The notes below the pieces were generated by a model, which saw nothing but the letters and a program-made list of their open reading frames with translations, ran no database searches and was not told the origin of the DNA. A stretch of 64,000 bases of DNA from Chryseobacterium panacisoli (GTDB lineage: Bacteria > Bacteroidota > Bacteroidia > Flavobacteriales > Weeksellaceae), in NCBI RefSeq assembly GCF_008274625.1, contig NZ_VTRU01000002.1:1-64000 (forward strand). The letters are read 5' to 3'. Both the position numbers and the translations under genes were made by a program. Positions 52,096-59,555 of this stretch are shown in pieces; within the stretch, counting starts at the first letter, position 1, and every line of letters begins with the position of its first letter.

Positions 52096-53166
52096 TTATT
52101 TTAAAGTATTTACGTTATTTAAATCTTCAAATGCTTTCACCAATCTTGTAGAGAATGTATCCTCACCTTTTCTTACCCAAACTCTTGGGTCATAGAATTT
52201 CTTGTTTGGTTTTTCTTCTCCTTCAGGGTTTCCGATTTGAGTTCTTAAATACTCAATATTGTTTACCATATAATCTCTAACGCCTTCTGTATATGCAAAC
52301 TGAAGGTCAGTATCGATATTCATTTTGATTACTCCGTAGTCGATAGCTTCTCTGATTTCCTCTAAAGTAGATCCTGAACCTCCGTGGAATACAAAGTTGA
52401 TAGGTTTAGCAGCAGTTCCGAATTTCTCCTGAACATATTTCTGAGAATTGTCAAGGATTTTCGGTGTAAGAACTACGTTTCCTGGCTTGTAAACTCCGTG
52501 TACGTTACCGAAAGCAGCAGCAATGGTAAAGTTGTCAGAAATAGCTTTTAATTTTTCATAAGTGTAAGCTATATCTTCAGGCTGAGTATATAATTTAGAG
52601 TTATCAACGTCTGAGTTGTCAACACCATCTTCTTCACCTCCTGTAACTCCAATTTCTACTTCAAGAGTCATCTGAAGCTTAGCCATTCTTTCGAAATACT
52701 GAGCTGAAATCTCAAGATTTTCTTCTAAAGATTCTTCAGAAAGGTCTAACATGTGAGAAGAGTAAAGAGATTTTCCTGTCTGCTTGAAGAATTCTTCGTT
52801 AGCATCCATCAATCCGTCAATCCAAGGAAGTAATTTCTTTGCACAGTGGTCTGTGTGTAGAATTACTGTTGCTCCGTAAGCTTCAGCAAGCGTGTGGATA
52901 TGTTTTGCTCCAGCGATAGATCCTAAGATTGCAGCCTTTTGTCCGTCGTTGCTTAATCCTTTTCCTGCGTTGAATGCAGCTCCACCATTTGAAAACTGAA
53001 TAATTACAGGAGAGTTCAATTTCGCTGCAGTTTCCATCACAGCGTTTACATTGCTTGATCCAATTACGTTTACTGCAGGTAATGCAAACTTGTTTTCTTT
53101 AGCATACTGAAAGATATCAGTAACTAACTGACCTGTGGCAACTCCTGCCGGAAAAATTCTGCTCAT
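52096..53166 (-). CDS. fbaA: Class II fructose-bisphosphate aldolase
   Basis: 356 residues, the long class IIA form. It cleaves fructose-1,6-bisphosphate with zinc. Zinc-site histidines are in VILHTDHCAKK, and later FGNVHGVYKPGN and FVFHGGSGSTLEEIREAI carry the metal and phosphate contacts. NMDTD-type INMDTDLQ is read as KMNIDTDLQFAY. The central glutamates EVEIGVTGGEEDGV are intact. It acts in glycolysis and gluconeogenesis. Confidence 0.96.
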   Translation of the reverse strand: MSRIFPAGVATGQLVTDIFQYAKENKFALPAVNVIGSSNVNAVMETAAKLNSPVIIQFSNGGAAFNAGKGLSNDGQKAAILGSIAGAKHIHTLAEAYGATVILHTDHCAKKLLPWIDGLMDANEEFFKQTGKSLYSSHMLDLSEESLEENLEISAQYFERMAKLQMTLEVEIGVTGGEEDGVDNSDVDNSKLYTQPEDIAYTYEKLKAISDNFTIAAAFGNVHGVYKPGNVVLTPKILDNSQKYVQEKFGTAAKPINFVFHGGSGSTLEEIREAIDYGVIKMNIDTDLQFAYTEGVRDYMVNNIEYLRTQIGNPEGEEKPNKKFYDPRVWVRKGEDTFSTRLVKAFEDLNNVNTLK

Positions 53167-53236
53167 GTTTTACTTTTTATTATAAATTTATTAGGTGTTT
53201 TAATTTCGTGTAAAGGTAATCATTTTTAAGAAATTA

Positions 53237-54103
53237 CTAATTTCTTTTATCTCTTCCCCAAAGTAGCTTCTGGCGGATCGTCTCATAGAAACTTAAACTG
53301 TTGGGCTGTACCAGAAGAAGCTGGAATGCTGCCTTCTTGATGATAATTTCCTTGTCGGTTTCTATATGTATCAGCCGGGAGTCCAGAGAAAGGGAGTATT
53401 GAGGTACACGGCTTTCCACCCTGAATTTTATTTCTACTTTGTCATTCACTACTAAAGGTCTCACATTCAGATTGTGAGGCGCGATTGGAGTGATGACGAA
53501 ATTTTCGTTGTTGGGAGAAATGATAGGTCCGCCACAACTCAAAGAGTAAGCAGTAGAACCAGTAGGAGTGGAGATGATAACACCATCACCCCAGAATACA
53601 TTCAGAAACTCATCATTGATGTAAGAATCAACCGTAATCATTGATGTGGTTTCTTTTCTTGAGACGGTAACATCATTCAGGGCATATGGGAAAAATCCTT
53701 CCAGATTGGGAGAAACAACTTCAATGACTGAACGACGGCTCGTCTTTACATCTCCTTTTAAAATGGAATCAAGTTCTTTAAAAGCTTCTTCCTTTGTGAA
53801 AAAGGCTAAAAATCCAAGTCTTCCGGTATTAACCCCTACAACAGGTATTTCAAGATCTTCAATGAACGTTAAAGAATTCACAATCGTTCCGTCTCCACCG
53901 AAAGTGAAAAACAAATCTACTTCCTTATCCAGAAGATCCTGCTTGCAGTTGAAGGTTTCGAAAATTTTTGAGAACTGAAGTGCTTCAGCCATTTCATCAT
54001 ACAGAACAGATTTTACATCTCTGGCTTCAAGTTCAGAGATAAACTTGCTTAAATATAAAAAAGTATCAAGATCTTTTTTCTGAGAATATATGGCTGCCTT
54101 CAT
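53237..54103 (-). CDS. nadK: NAD kinase
   Basis: 288 residues. It phosphorylates NAD to NADP with ATP or polyphosphate. The GGDGT motif is in FFTFGGDGTIVNSL, followed by VVGVNTGRLGFL, and the second conserved block is GDGVIISTPTGSTAYSLSCGGPII. It starts 1 bp after the CBS-domain gene stop, so the two are coupled. Confidence 0.96.
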   Translation of the reverse strand: MKAAIYSQKKDLDTFLYLSKFISELEARDVKSVLYDEMAEALQFSKIFETFNCKQDLLDKEVDLFFTFGGDGTIVNSLTFIEDLEIPVVGVNTGRLGFLAFFTKEEAFKELDSILKGDVKTSRRSVIEVVSPNLEGFFPYALNDVTVSRKETTSMITVDSYINDEFLNVFWGDGVIISTPTGSTAYSLSCGGPIISPNNENFVITPIAPHNLNVRPLVVNDKVEIKFRVESRVPQYSLSLDSRLIHIETDKEIIIKKAAFQLLLVQPNSLSFYETIRQKLLWGRDKRN

Positions 54104-54104
54104 G

Positions 54105-54758
54105 TTATATTTCTATGAATTTTTGTAAAAAACCAAATCGGTCTTTAAACAGATCGGATTTCTCATCAGAATAGTATTTTTCAACAATTCTGTAGTCGTA
54201 CCGGTCAAATGTAGAGTCTATCGAGGCCAGGTTTTCATTGCTGATCTTTATTGTAATCTGGACCACTTCTTCAGACATAAAGCTTATAAACCCTCCATAA
54301 AACTTCGAGTTGTTGCTTTCTACGATATTGGTGATTTCCGTCATAGAATATTTTCTGGCAGGAGTTTCTACCGTAAGAATGGCTCCTGTTTCTGAAAATA
54401 AAGGATAACGGGAAAGGTCCTGGAAAACATCCTCACAGGTAATATACCCCAGATATTTTTCATTTTTATTAATCACCGGGATTATATTGCTGCTGAAAGT
54501 ATAAAACAGACGGATACTGTCCATAATATTGCTGTCCTCCAGGATAGCAAACCGTTCAATCTGGTGTTCAAGATCCTTCAAGGTTCCACCATCTTCTTCA
54601 TACAGAAAGTCCATTGCAAGAGCTCCGTAGAAGTGGTGGGATTTTTTGATAAAAACATGGGAATATCCAAAATCCTCCAATACATTTCTGGCCGACTCTA
54701 TGGAGTCAGACAGGCTAAAACATGGAAAGTCTTTTGAGATATAGTCCTTGATAAACAT
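54105..54758 (-). CDS. CBS-domain protein
   Basis: 217 residues. Two CBS motifs occupy about residues 10-125 (SIESARNVLEDFGYSHVFI; SNIMDSIRLFYTFSSNIIPVINKNEKYLGYITCEDVF), followed by an ACT-like C-terminal part (VQITIKISNENLASIDSTFDRYDYRIVEKY). It probably binds an adenine nucleotide and acts as a sensor. Its pairing with nadK, 1 bp apart, suggests a link to NADP supply. Confidence 0.88.
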   Translation of the reverse strand: MFIKDYISKDFPCFSLSDSIESARNVLEDFGYSHVFIKKSHHFYGALAMDFLYEEDGGTLKDLEHQIERFAILEDSNIMDSIRLFYTFSSNIIPVINKNEKYLGYITCEDVFQDLSRYPLFSETGAILTVETPARKYSMTEITNIVESNNSKFYGGFISFMSEEVVQITIKISNENLASIDSTFDRYDYRIVEKYYSDEKSDLFKDRFGFLQKFIEI

Positions 54759-54842
54759 TGTGCTAATTTATAAAAAATTAAATGAAACTTTTTCTGAAAA
54801 CCCGACTTTTTTTAAGCTGAAACGAAAAAAATGCCATCAAAA

Positions 54843-54873
54843 TTTGTTTGTAAAGAAAAAAAAAGTACCTTTG
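54843..54873 (+). promoter_or_regulatory. Orphan promoter facing a short terminated transcript
   Basis: TTTG at 54843-54846, a 19-bp spacer and TACCTTTG at 54866-54873 give a near-consensus Bacteroidota promoter. It points along the plus strand although both neighbouring genes are on the minus strand. Confidence 0.6.
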
Positions 54874-54879
54874 TCGCCT

Positions 54880-54952
54880 TTCATTTTTACTTTTTATTAG
54901 ATTTATTTCAAACTGCACTGTCTACTAAGGACATATGCAGTTTTTTTATTTT
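54880..54952 (+). ncRNA. Candidate small RNA
   Basis: About 70 nt would run from the predicted start near 54880 to a hairpin with T-tail. The hairpin is AAACTGCA-C-TGTC-loop TACTAAG-GACA-TA-TGCAGTTT, followed by TTTTATTTT. No ORF of useful size fits. The first part (CCTTTCATTTTTACTTTTTATTAG) is unstructured and could base-pair with targets. The hairpin also lies directly after the trmH-like gene stop, so the stem might simply serve that gene; the T-tail, however, is on the plus strand. Confidence 0.45.
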
Positions 54953-55476
54953 AACGCTTTTGCAAATTCCCACATCACAATTCCGGCACATACACTTACA
55001 TTCAGAGAATGCTTTGTTCCAAGTTGTGGAATTTCTAAAAATACATCAATATTAGGGAGAACTTCATCGCTTATTCCTTCCACCTCGTTGCCTAAAATCA
55101 ATGCATATTTTTTCGATCTGTCAATCGTAAAATCAGTAATCAGTCGGCTGCCGGTAGTCTGCTCAATCCCGATGATTTCGTAGCCTTTGCTTTTCAGATC
55201 AGAAATCGCTGTATTGGTTTCTGCTTCATGAGACCAGTCTACACTTTCTGTTGCTCCCAATGCCGCCTTATGGATCTCGCGGTGGGGTGGTTGCGGTGTA
55301 ATTCCGCAAAGAATGATTTTTTCAATTAAAAAGGCATCTGCCGTTCTGAAAGCTGCACCTACATTGTGCATACTTCTGATATTATCTAAAATGATGACCA
55401 ACGGAATTTTTTCAACCTTCTTAAATGTTTCTACATCTATTCTGTTAAGTTCTTCCAGTTTTAGTTTCTGTACCAA
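54946..55476 (-). CDS. TrmH/SpoU-family RNA 2'-O-methyltransferase
   Basis: 176 residues with a TTG start at 55476; the frame has no nearer ATG and the protein begins as the family does (KLKLEELNRIDVETF). The SpoU knot motifs are PLVIILDNIRSMHNVGAAFRTADAF (motif 1), YALILGNEVEGIS (motif 2) and LEIPQLGTKHSLNVSVCAGIVMWEF (motif 3). The target is a tRNA or rRNA ribose. It is 5 bp downstream of the MORN-repeat gene. Confidence 0.93.
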   Translation of the reverse strand: MVQKLKLEELNRIDVETFKKVEKIPLVIILDNIRSMHNVGAAFRTADAFLIEKIILCGITPQPPHREIHKAALGATESVDWSHEAETNTAISDLKSKGYEIIGIEQTTGSRLITDFTIDRSKKYALILGNEVEGISDEVLPNIDVFLEIPQLGTKHSLNVSVCAGIVMWEFAKALK

Positions 55477-55481
55477 TTGTA

Positions 55482-56102
55482 TTATTTTGTTGAGATTAAT
55501 TTTCCGTCCTTATAGACCTCTGTTTTTTCTATGCTTCCGTCTTCACGGTAATGAACCCTGTTGCCGTTTCTCTTGTCGTTGGCAAGTTCAGTTTCACGCT
55601 GTAATTTTCCTGACGGATAAAACACTTTCCATTTTCCGGTCGCGAGGCCATTGTCATACTGGCCAATGTCTTTCACAGATTTTCCGTCTTCATGGAAAGT
55701 TTTGCTTTCACCCTGTAATTTATTGAATTTATAATTTGAAATTTCAGTTATTTTGCCGGCTGGAGAATAAAAGGTAGCCGTAAGACTGTTGTCATAAATA
55801 TTTTTTTCTCCGTTTCTGAAAGCCTCTTTTGAAGTAAGTACTCCGTTCTTATCAAAATAAGACCATTCTTTTACTTTGAATCCTTTTTTATATTCTCCTT
55901 TAGACTGTATTTTTCCGTTATCATGGTAAAAAACAGCATCTCCGTCCAGCTTTCCTTTTTCCCATTCTACAGTATTTTTTACCTGTCCGTTGTCATAGAA
56001 TTCTTTACAGGACCCTTCCTGCAATCCGTTTTTATATCCACAAGGTTTCTGTGCCGTAATCATGGCAGAAGTGGAAAAAAACAATAGAAACATGTACTTC
56101 AT
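55482..56102 (-). CDS. YwqK-like protein with MORN-type repeats
   Basis: 206 residues with signal peptide MKYMFLLFFSTSAMITAQ. About seven repeats of the form GxxxxxFYxNGxLxxxxxYKxGK are visible (KEFYDNGQVKNTVEWEKGKLDG; VFYHDNGKIQSKGEYKKG; KVFYPSGKLQRETEL), typical of the YwqK antitoxin-like/MORN-variant family. It is exported, so an antitoxin role is doubtful. The trmH-like gene follows 5 bp later. Confidence 0.88.
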   Translation of the reverse strand: MKYMFLLFFSTSAMITAQKPCGYKNGLQEGSCKEFYDNGQVKNTVEWEKGKLDGDAVFYHDNGKIQSKGEYKKGFKVKEWSYFDKNGVLTSKEAFRNGEKNIYDNSLTATFYSPAGKITEISNYKFNKLQGESKTFHEDGKSVKDIGQYDNGLATGKWKVFYPSGKLQRETELANDKRNGNRVHYREDGSIEKTEVYKDGKLISTK

Positions 56103-56134
56103 AGCTATTTTTATTTCAAAAATAGTAAAATACT

Positions 56135-56142
56135 TATATTTG
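56135..56142 (+). promoter_or_regulatory. Minus-7 promoter box
   Basis: TATATTTG matches TAnnTTTG, 15 bp before the ATG at 56158, giving a very short leader. Confidence 0.5.
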
Positions 56143-56157
56143 ACTCAAAAATATACT

Positions 56158-56757
56158 ATGAAAAAATTATTCACATTATTCATACTGATGTTGGGATTTA
56201 TGTGCCTGGAAGCACAAAATACGTATTATCCTCAAGCTTTTTTCGATAAAAAATTAGCCAGAGACATGCTGGGATTCGGAAATTCTACCATTGAAGGGGT
56301 TGCTTCCACAAAACAAAAAAACAACTGGGGAATCAAGCCTTTGCTTGGAGAAAAACATTATGCACCCAAAGGAACTGTTATCATGCTTTTTCCTGTAACG
56401 CCTTATTTCGAGGAATTTTATGACATGAGAAGGAAATATGAAAACAAAAAGACAACGGTGTATATGTCTGAAGAAGCTTTTAAATACAGAGTGGAAGCTT
56501 TAACGGATGATCACGGCAGATTTAAATTCGAAAAACTGAAACCGGGCAAATACTATCTTGAAACGATTGTAAACTTTACGGCGACAGCAAGTTATCAGCA
56601 GCAGACGGGAACTTCAAATGCTTATAACGGGTATGGAGCTTATCTGTATTCAACCCCGATATACAGTACGTTTTTCTATGGATATTCTGCCGCCAACAGG
56701 GAAAGCAAGTTTGTAGAGATAAAACAGGACGGTGAACTCAAAGAAATCAAGCTTTAA
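56158..56757 (+). CDS. Secreted protein with carboxypeptidase-regulatory-like domain
   Basis: 199 residues from ATG 56158 (the frame is open further 5', but the signal peptide MKKLFTLFILMLGFMCLEAQ starts here). The core reads HYAPKGTVIMLFPVTPYFEEF and RVEALTDDHGRFKFEKLKPGKYYLETIV, a single beta-sandwich of the CarboxypepD_reg kind. The C-terminal Tyr/Ser-rich part (YNGYGAYLYSTPIYSTFFYGY) follows. It is periplasmic or surface-exposed. Its stop lies in the loop of the terminator. Confidence 0.8.
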   Translation: MKKLFTLFILMLGFMCLEAQNTYYPQAFFDKKLARDMLGFGNSTIEGVASTKQKNNWGIKPLLGEKHYAPKGTVIMLFPVTPYFEEFYDMRRKYENKKTTVYMSEEAFKYRVEALTDDHGRFKFEKLKPGKYYLETIVNFTATASYQQQTGTSNAYNGYGAYLYSTPIYSTFFYGYSAANRESKFVEIKQDGELKEIKL

Positions 56758-56772
56758 AAGCTTGATTTTTTA
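56744..56772. terminator. Bidirectional terminator containing the upstream stop codon
   Basis: AAATCAAGCTT, loop TAA and AAGCTTGATTT form an 11-bp perfect stem. The TAA loop is the stop codon of the 56158 gene, and T runs occur on both sides, between convergent genes. Confidence 0.85.
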
Positions 56773-57666
56773 TTTTCTGATCATAATCTGATGTACATTT
56801 TTCTCTATATTCTGCGCTAAGGTCTCCATAGGAATGTCATTTTCATCATTGTTGAAAGGATCTTCAATTTCTTCCGCAATCAGCTCAAGGCTCATTAAAA
56901 CATAATAGACAAAAACGGTAAGCGGAATCATAAAAAGACCAATAGTGATCACATAAGCAATAGGCAGTGCAAAAACATATAGAATAATAAATTTCTTGAT
57001 GAAAGAAGAATAGGAATAGGGGATTGGTGTGTTTTTAATTCTCTCACAGCCTCCGCATACATCCAGAAATCCTGAAAGTTGTGTATCTAAATACAGCATT
57101 TCAACTTCTGAAATTTTTCCTTCTTTTTTTAATTGATTCAGTTTATGGCTTAGCAGGATAATGATTTCACTTGGACCATGGTTTTTTAAAGAATTTTCAA
57201 TTTCAGAATAATCTTCATCCAAAGCCAGCCTTGTAGATTCCTTAGAAAGGTGTTTGGCTAAAAAGTGAGGAAAATATTTTAAATATCTTGCAATCTGTTC
57301 AGCATCCTGTCGGTTGTCACCAAGAATAGTATTGATTTTTATCGCGAAATTTCTGGTGTCATTCACCAATTTTCCCCAAAGCTTCCGGCCTTCCCACCAT
57401 CTATCGTAGGCCGTATTGGTCCTGAAAACCAATAAAAGAGAAAGAACGAAACCTAACAACGAGTGAATCATTCCCACATTACTGATTCCTGATTTTGAGG
57501 TAAGGTGCAGGTATTCCACTTCCAGATACTGAATTCCCCAGGAGTACAGCCCTATAAGAAGCATACTTGGAAAAAGTATTTTCAGCGTATCACTTTTGTG
57601 TAAACTGAAAAGTATTTTAAGGAAATGTTTGGTATTGTAGACTCTCATAAATTCGCTTATTATCAC
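56770..57666 (-). CDS. Bestrophin-family ion channel
   Basis: 298 residues with about four membrane segments (KILFPSMLLIGLYSWGI; VGMIHSLLGFVLSLLLVF; FIILYVFALPIAYVITIGLFMIPLTVFVYYVL). The conserved loop after TM2, RTNTAYDRWWEGRKLWGKLVNDTRNFA, is characteristic. Bacterial homologues form pentameric channels. A second start at 57648 (MRVYNTKHF) is possible. The gene is divergent from the cupin gene. Confidence 0.92.
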   Translation of the reverse strand: MIISEFMRVYNTKHFLKILFSLHKSDTLKILFPSMLLIGLYSWGIQYLEVEYLHLTSKSGISNVGMIHSLLGFVLSLLLVFRTNTAYDRWWEGRKLWGKLVNDTRNFAIKINTILGDNRQDAEQIARYLKYFPHFLAKHLSKESTRLALDEDYSEIENSLKNHGPSEIIILLSHKLNQLKKEGKISEVEMLYLDTQLSGFLDVCGGCERIKNTPIPYSYSSFIKKFIILYVFALPIAYVITIGLFMIPLTVFVYYVLMSLELIAEEIEDPFNNDENDIPMETLAQNIEKNVHQIMIRK

Positions 57667-57713
57667 AAATATAATTTTTTCATCTGAGCTCTGCTAATAA
57701 AGTAAGGACATCT

Positions 57714-57840
57714 GAAGCTGGAAGAGGAAAGTTATTGACGCCGAAGAAGAGGTCTAAGGTTTCCATAAAAATATTTTTGTATAGTGATGTATAGACGTTT
57801 GCAGACAAATCTTAACTTCCAGGATTTCGCTTCCAGCTTC
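57714..57840. repeat. Inverted-repeat element between divergent genes
   Basis: GAAGCTGGAAG (57714) and CTTCCAGCTTC (57830) are perfect 11-bp inverted repeats 105 bp apart. The stretch has no ORF and differs from its flanks, so it may be a small MITE-like element. It lies in the control region of both the bestrophin and cupin genes. Confidence 0.5.
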
Positions 57841-57912
57841 CAGTCCTTTTAATCTTAATTTTTGCAGGTATCAAAAAAACACTATTTTTATTTCGCATTA
57901 AATACCAAATAC

Positions 57913-58791
57913 ATGATCCTCGAAAACGTAGATATTGTAAATGATATCAGTAAAGAAGATTTTCAGAAGCATTATTTTAAAAAGCAAAAACCTCTTTTAA
58001 TCAAGAATTTTGCCAGTCGATGGGGGGCTTTCGACAAATGGAATCTGGCTTATATCCGGGAGAAAGCGGGAGGTCAGGAAGTTCCGTTGTATGATAATAA
58101 GCCTGCGGATGCGGCTAAAAGCTCTGATGCTCCGGTAGCCCAGATGAAAATGAAGGAATATATTGATACCATAAAAAGCAAACCTTCAGATCTGCGTATC
58201 TTTTTCTATATCATCACAGACAGGCTTCCTGAGCTGCTGAAAAACTTCACCTATCCGGATCTTGGGATGAAGTTTTTTAAAAGGCTTCCAACATTATTCT
58301 TCGGGGGAAGTGAAGCTCATGTTTTAATGCATTATGATGTGGATTTGGGTGATTTTATGCATATCCACTTTGAAGGGAAAAAAAGGATTCTTTTGTTTGA
58401 TCAGAAGCAGTCACCATTTTTATATAAAGTTCCTCTGTCGGTTCATACCATTTATGATGTGGATTATGAAAATCCTGATTATGAAAAGTTTCCGGCTTTA
58501 CAATATGCGAGAGGGTACGAAATTTTTATGGAGCATGGTGATGCTCTCTTTATTCCAGGGGCTTTCTGGCATTTCAACAGATATCTGGAGCCGGGTTTTT
58601 CACTTTCATTAAGAGCGCTTCCCAATAAACCGAATGTCTTTGCCAATATGCTGTATCACGTTTTCATTATGAGATATACAGATAAACTCATGCGTAAACT
58701 TTTCAAAGCCAAATGGGTAAATTACAAGCAAAAATGGGCCTATAAGAAAAGTTCTGAGGCTTTGGATAAACATCTGAGGACAGGAAAATAG
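57913..58791 (+). CDS. Cupin-like (JmjC-fold) 2-oxoglutarate-dependent oxygenase
   Basis: 292 residues from ATG 57913; the frame is open earlier to TTG 57862. The jelly-roll core carries HYDVDLGDFMHIHFEGKKRILLFD (HxD of the metal triad) and LFIPGAFWHFNRYL (distal His). The first part, HYFKKQKPLLIKNFASRWGAFDKW, is typical of the JmjC/cupin_8 family. Such enzymes hydroxylate proteins or small molecules; the target is unknown. Confidence 0.9.
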   Translation: MILENVDIVNDISKEDFQKHYFKKQKPLLIKNFASRWGAFDKWNLAYIREKAGGQEVPLYDNKPADAAKSSDAPVAQMKMKEYIDTIKSKPSDLRIFFYIITDRLPELLKNFTYPDLGMKFFKRLPTLFFGGSEAHVLMHYDVDLGDFMHIHFEGKKRILLFDQKQSPFLYKVPLSVHTIYDVDYENPDYEKFPALQYARGYEIFMEHGDALFIPGAFWHFNRYLEPGFSLSLRALPNKPNVFANMLYHVFIMRYTDKLMRKLFKAKWVNYKQKWAYKKSSEALDKHLRTGK

Positions 58792-58900
58792 AGGAATCTG
58801 AAACACTCTTCACAGCTTATACAACTTAAATACCTTTATAAGATAACTAGACATTAAACAACCAATAGAAACATCTATCTTCTATCCTTGAGCTTCCCGC

Positions 58901-59431
58901 TTATTTATTAATCAATCCAAAGATCGTTGCATCTACAAATTTTCCCTTTTCAAAAAAATAATCTTTCAACGTTCCTTCTTTGCTGAAATTTAATGAAGAC
59001 AGCAACTTTTCAGAAGAAATATTAGAAGGATCAATGAAAGCATCTACACGGTGAAGTCTCATGGTTTCAAATCCATAGGTCAGAATGGGAAGAATGGCTT
59101 CTTTCATATAAGACTGCTGCCAGAATTTTAGGTTGAGCTCATAGCCGATCTCAGCTCTGAAATGTTCCCTGTACCAGTTATGATAGCCACAGGTACCAAT
59201 GACTTTTCCATTGGATTTCAGTTCCAAAGCCCAGCGGAATCCTTTCCCTTTTTCGAATTCACTGTTAAAGTGCTGAATAATGTGCCGGGAATCTTCTTCT
59301 GTTTTGAAGGTTTCCAGATCATAATATTCCATGACTTCATCCAGAGAAAAATACTCGAACAGGTCTTGGGTATCATCGAAAGTAAGCTGACGTAAGATAA
59401 GTCTTTCAGTCTCTAAGACAGGAAATTTCAT
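58901..59431 (-). CDS. GNAT family N-acetyltransferase (RimJ/RimL-like)
   Basis: 176 residues opening FPVLETERLILRQLTFDDTQDLFEYF, with VIGTCGYHNWYREHFRAEIGYELNLKFWQQSYMKEAILPILTYGF (acetyl-CoA site) and NISSEKLLSSLNFSKEGTLKDYFF. It is a second member of the family in the window, about as long as the 40378 enzyme and not adjacent to it. Confidence 0.9.
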   Translation of the reverse strand: MKFPVLETERLILRQLTFDDTQDLFEYFSLDEVMEYYDLETFKTEEDSRHIIQHFNSEFEKGKGFRWALELKSNGKVIGTCGYHNWYREHFRAEIGYELNLKFWQQSYMKEAILPILTYGFETMRLHRVDAFIDPSNISSEKLLSSLNFSKEGTLKDYFFEKGKFVDATIFGLINK

Positions 59432-59531
59432 GAATGATGTGATTTGATGGTGAAAATACGATTAATTACTGATAAAGAAAAGTATAGAACATTAACCCCC
59501 AAACAATTCTCTTACCCTGAATTTATTTTTC

Positions 59532-59539
59532 TAAATTTG
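59532..59539 (+). promoter_or_regulatory. Minus-7 promoter box for mutS
   Basis: TAAATTTG matches TAnnTTTG, 16 bp before the mutS ATG. Confidence 0.5.
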
Positions 59540-59555
59540 GGGCTCATTTTTTACT

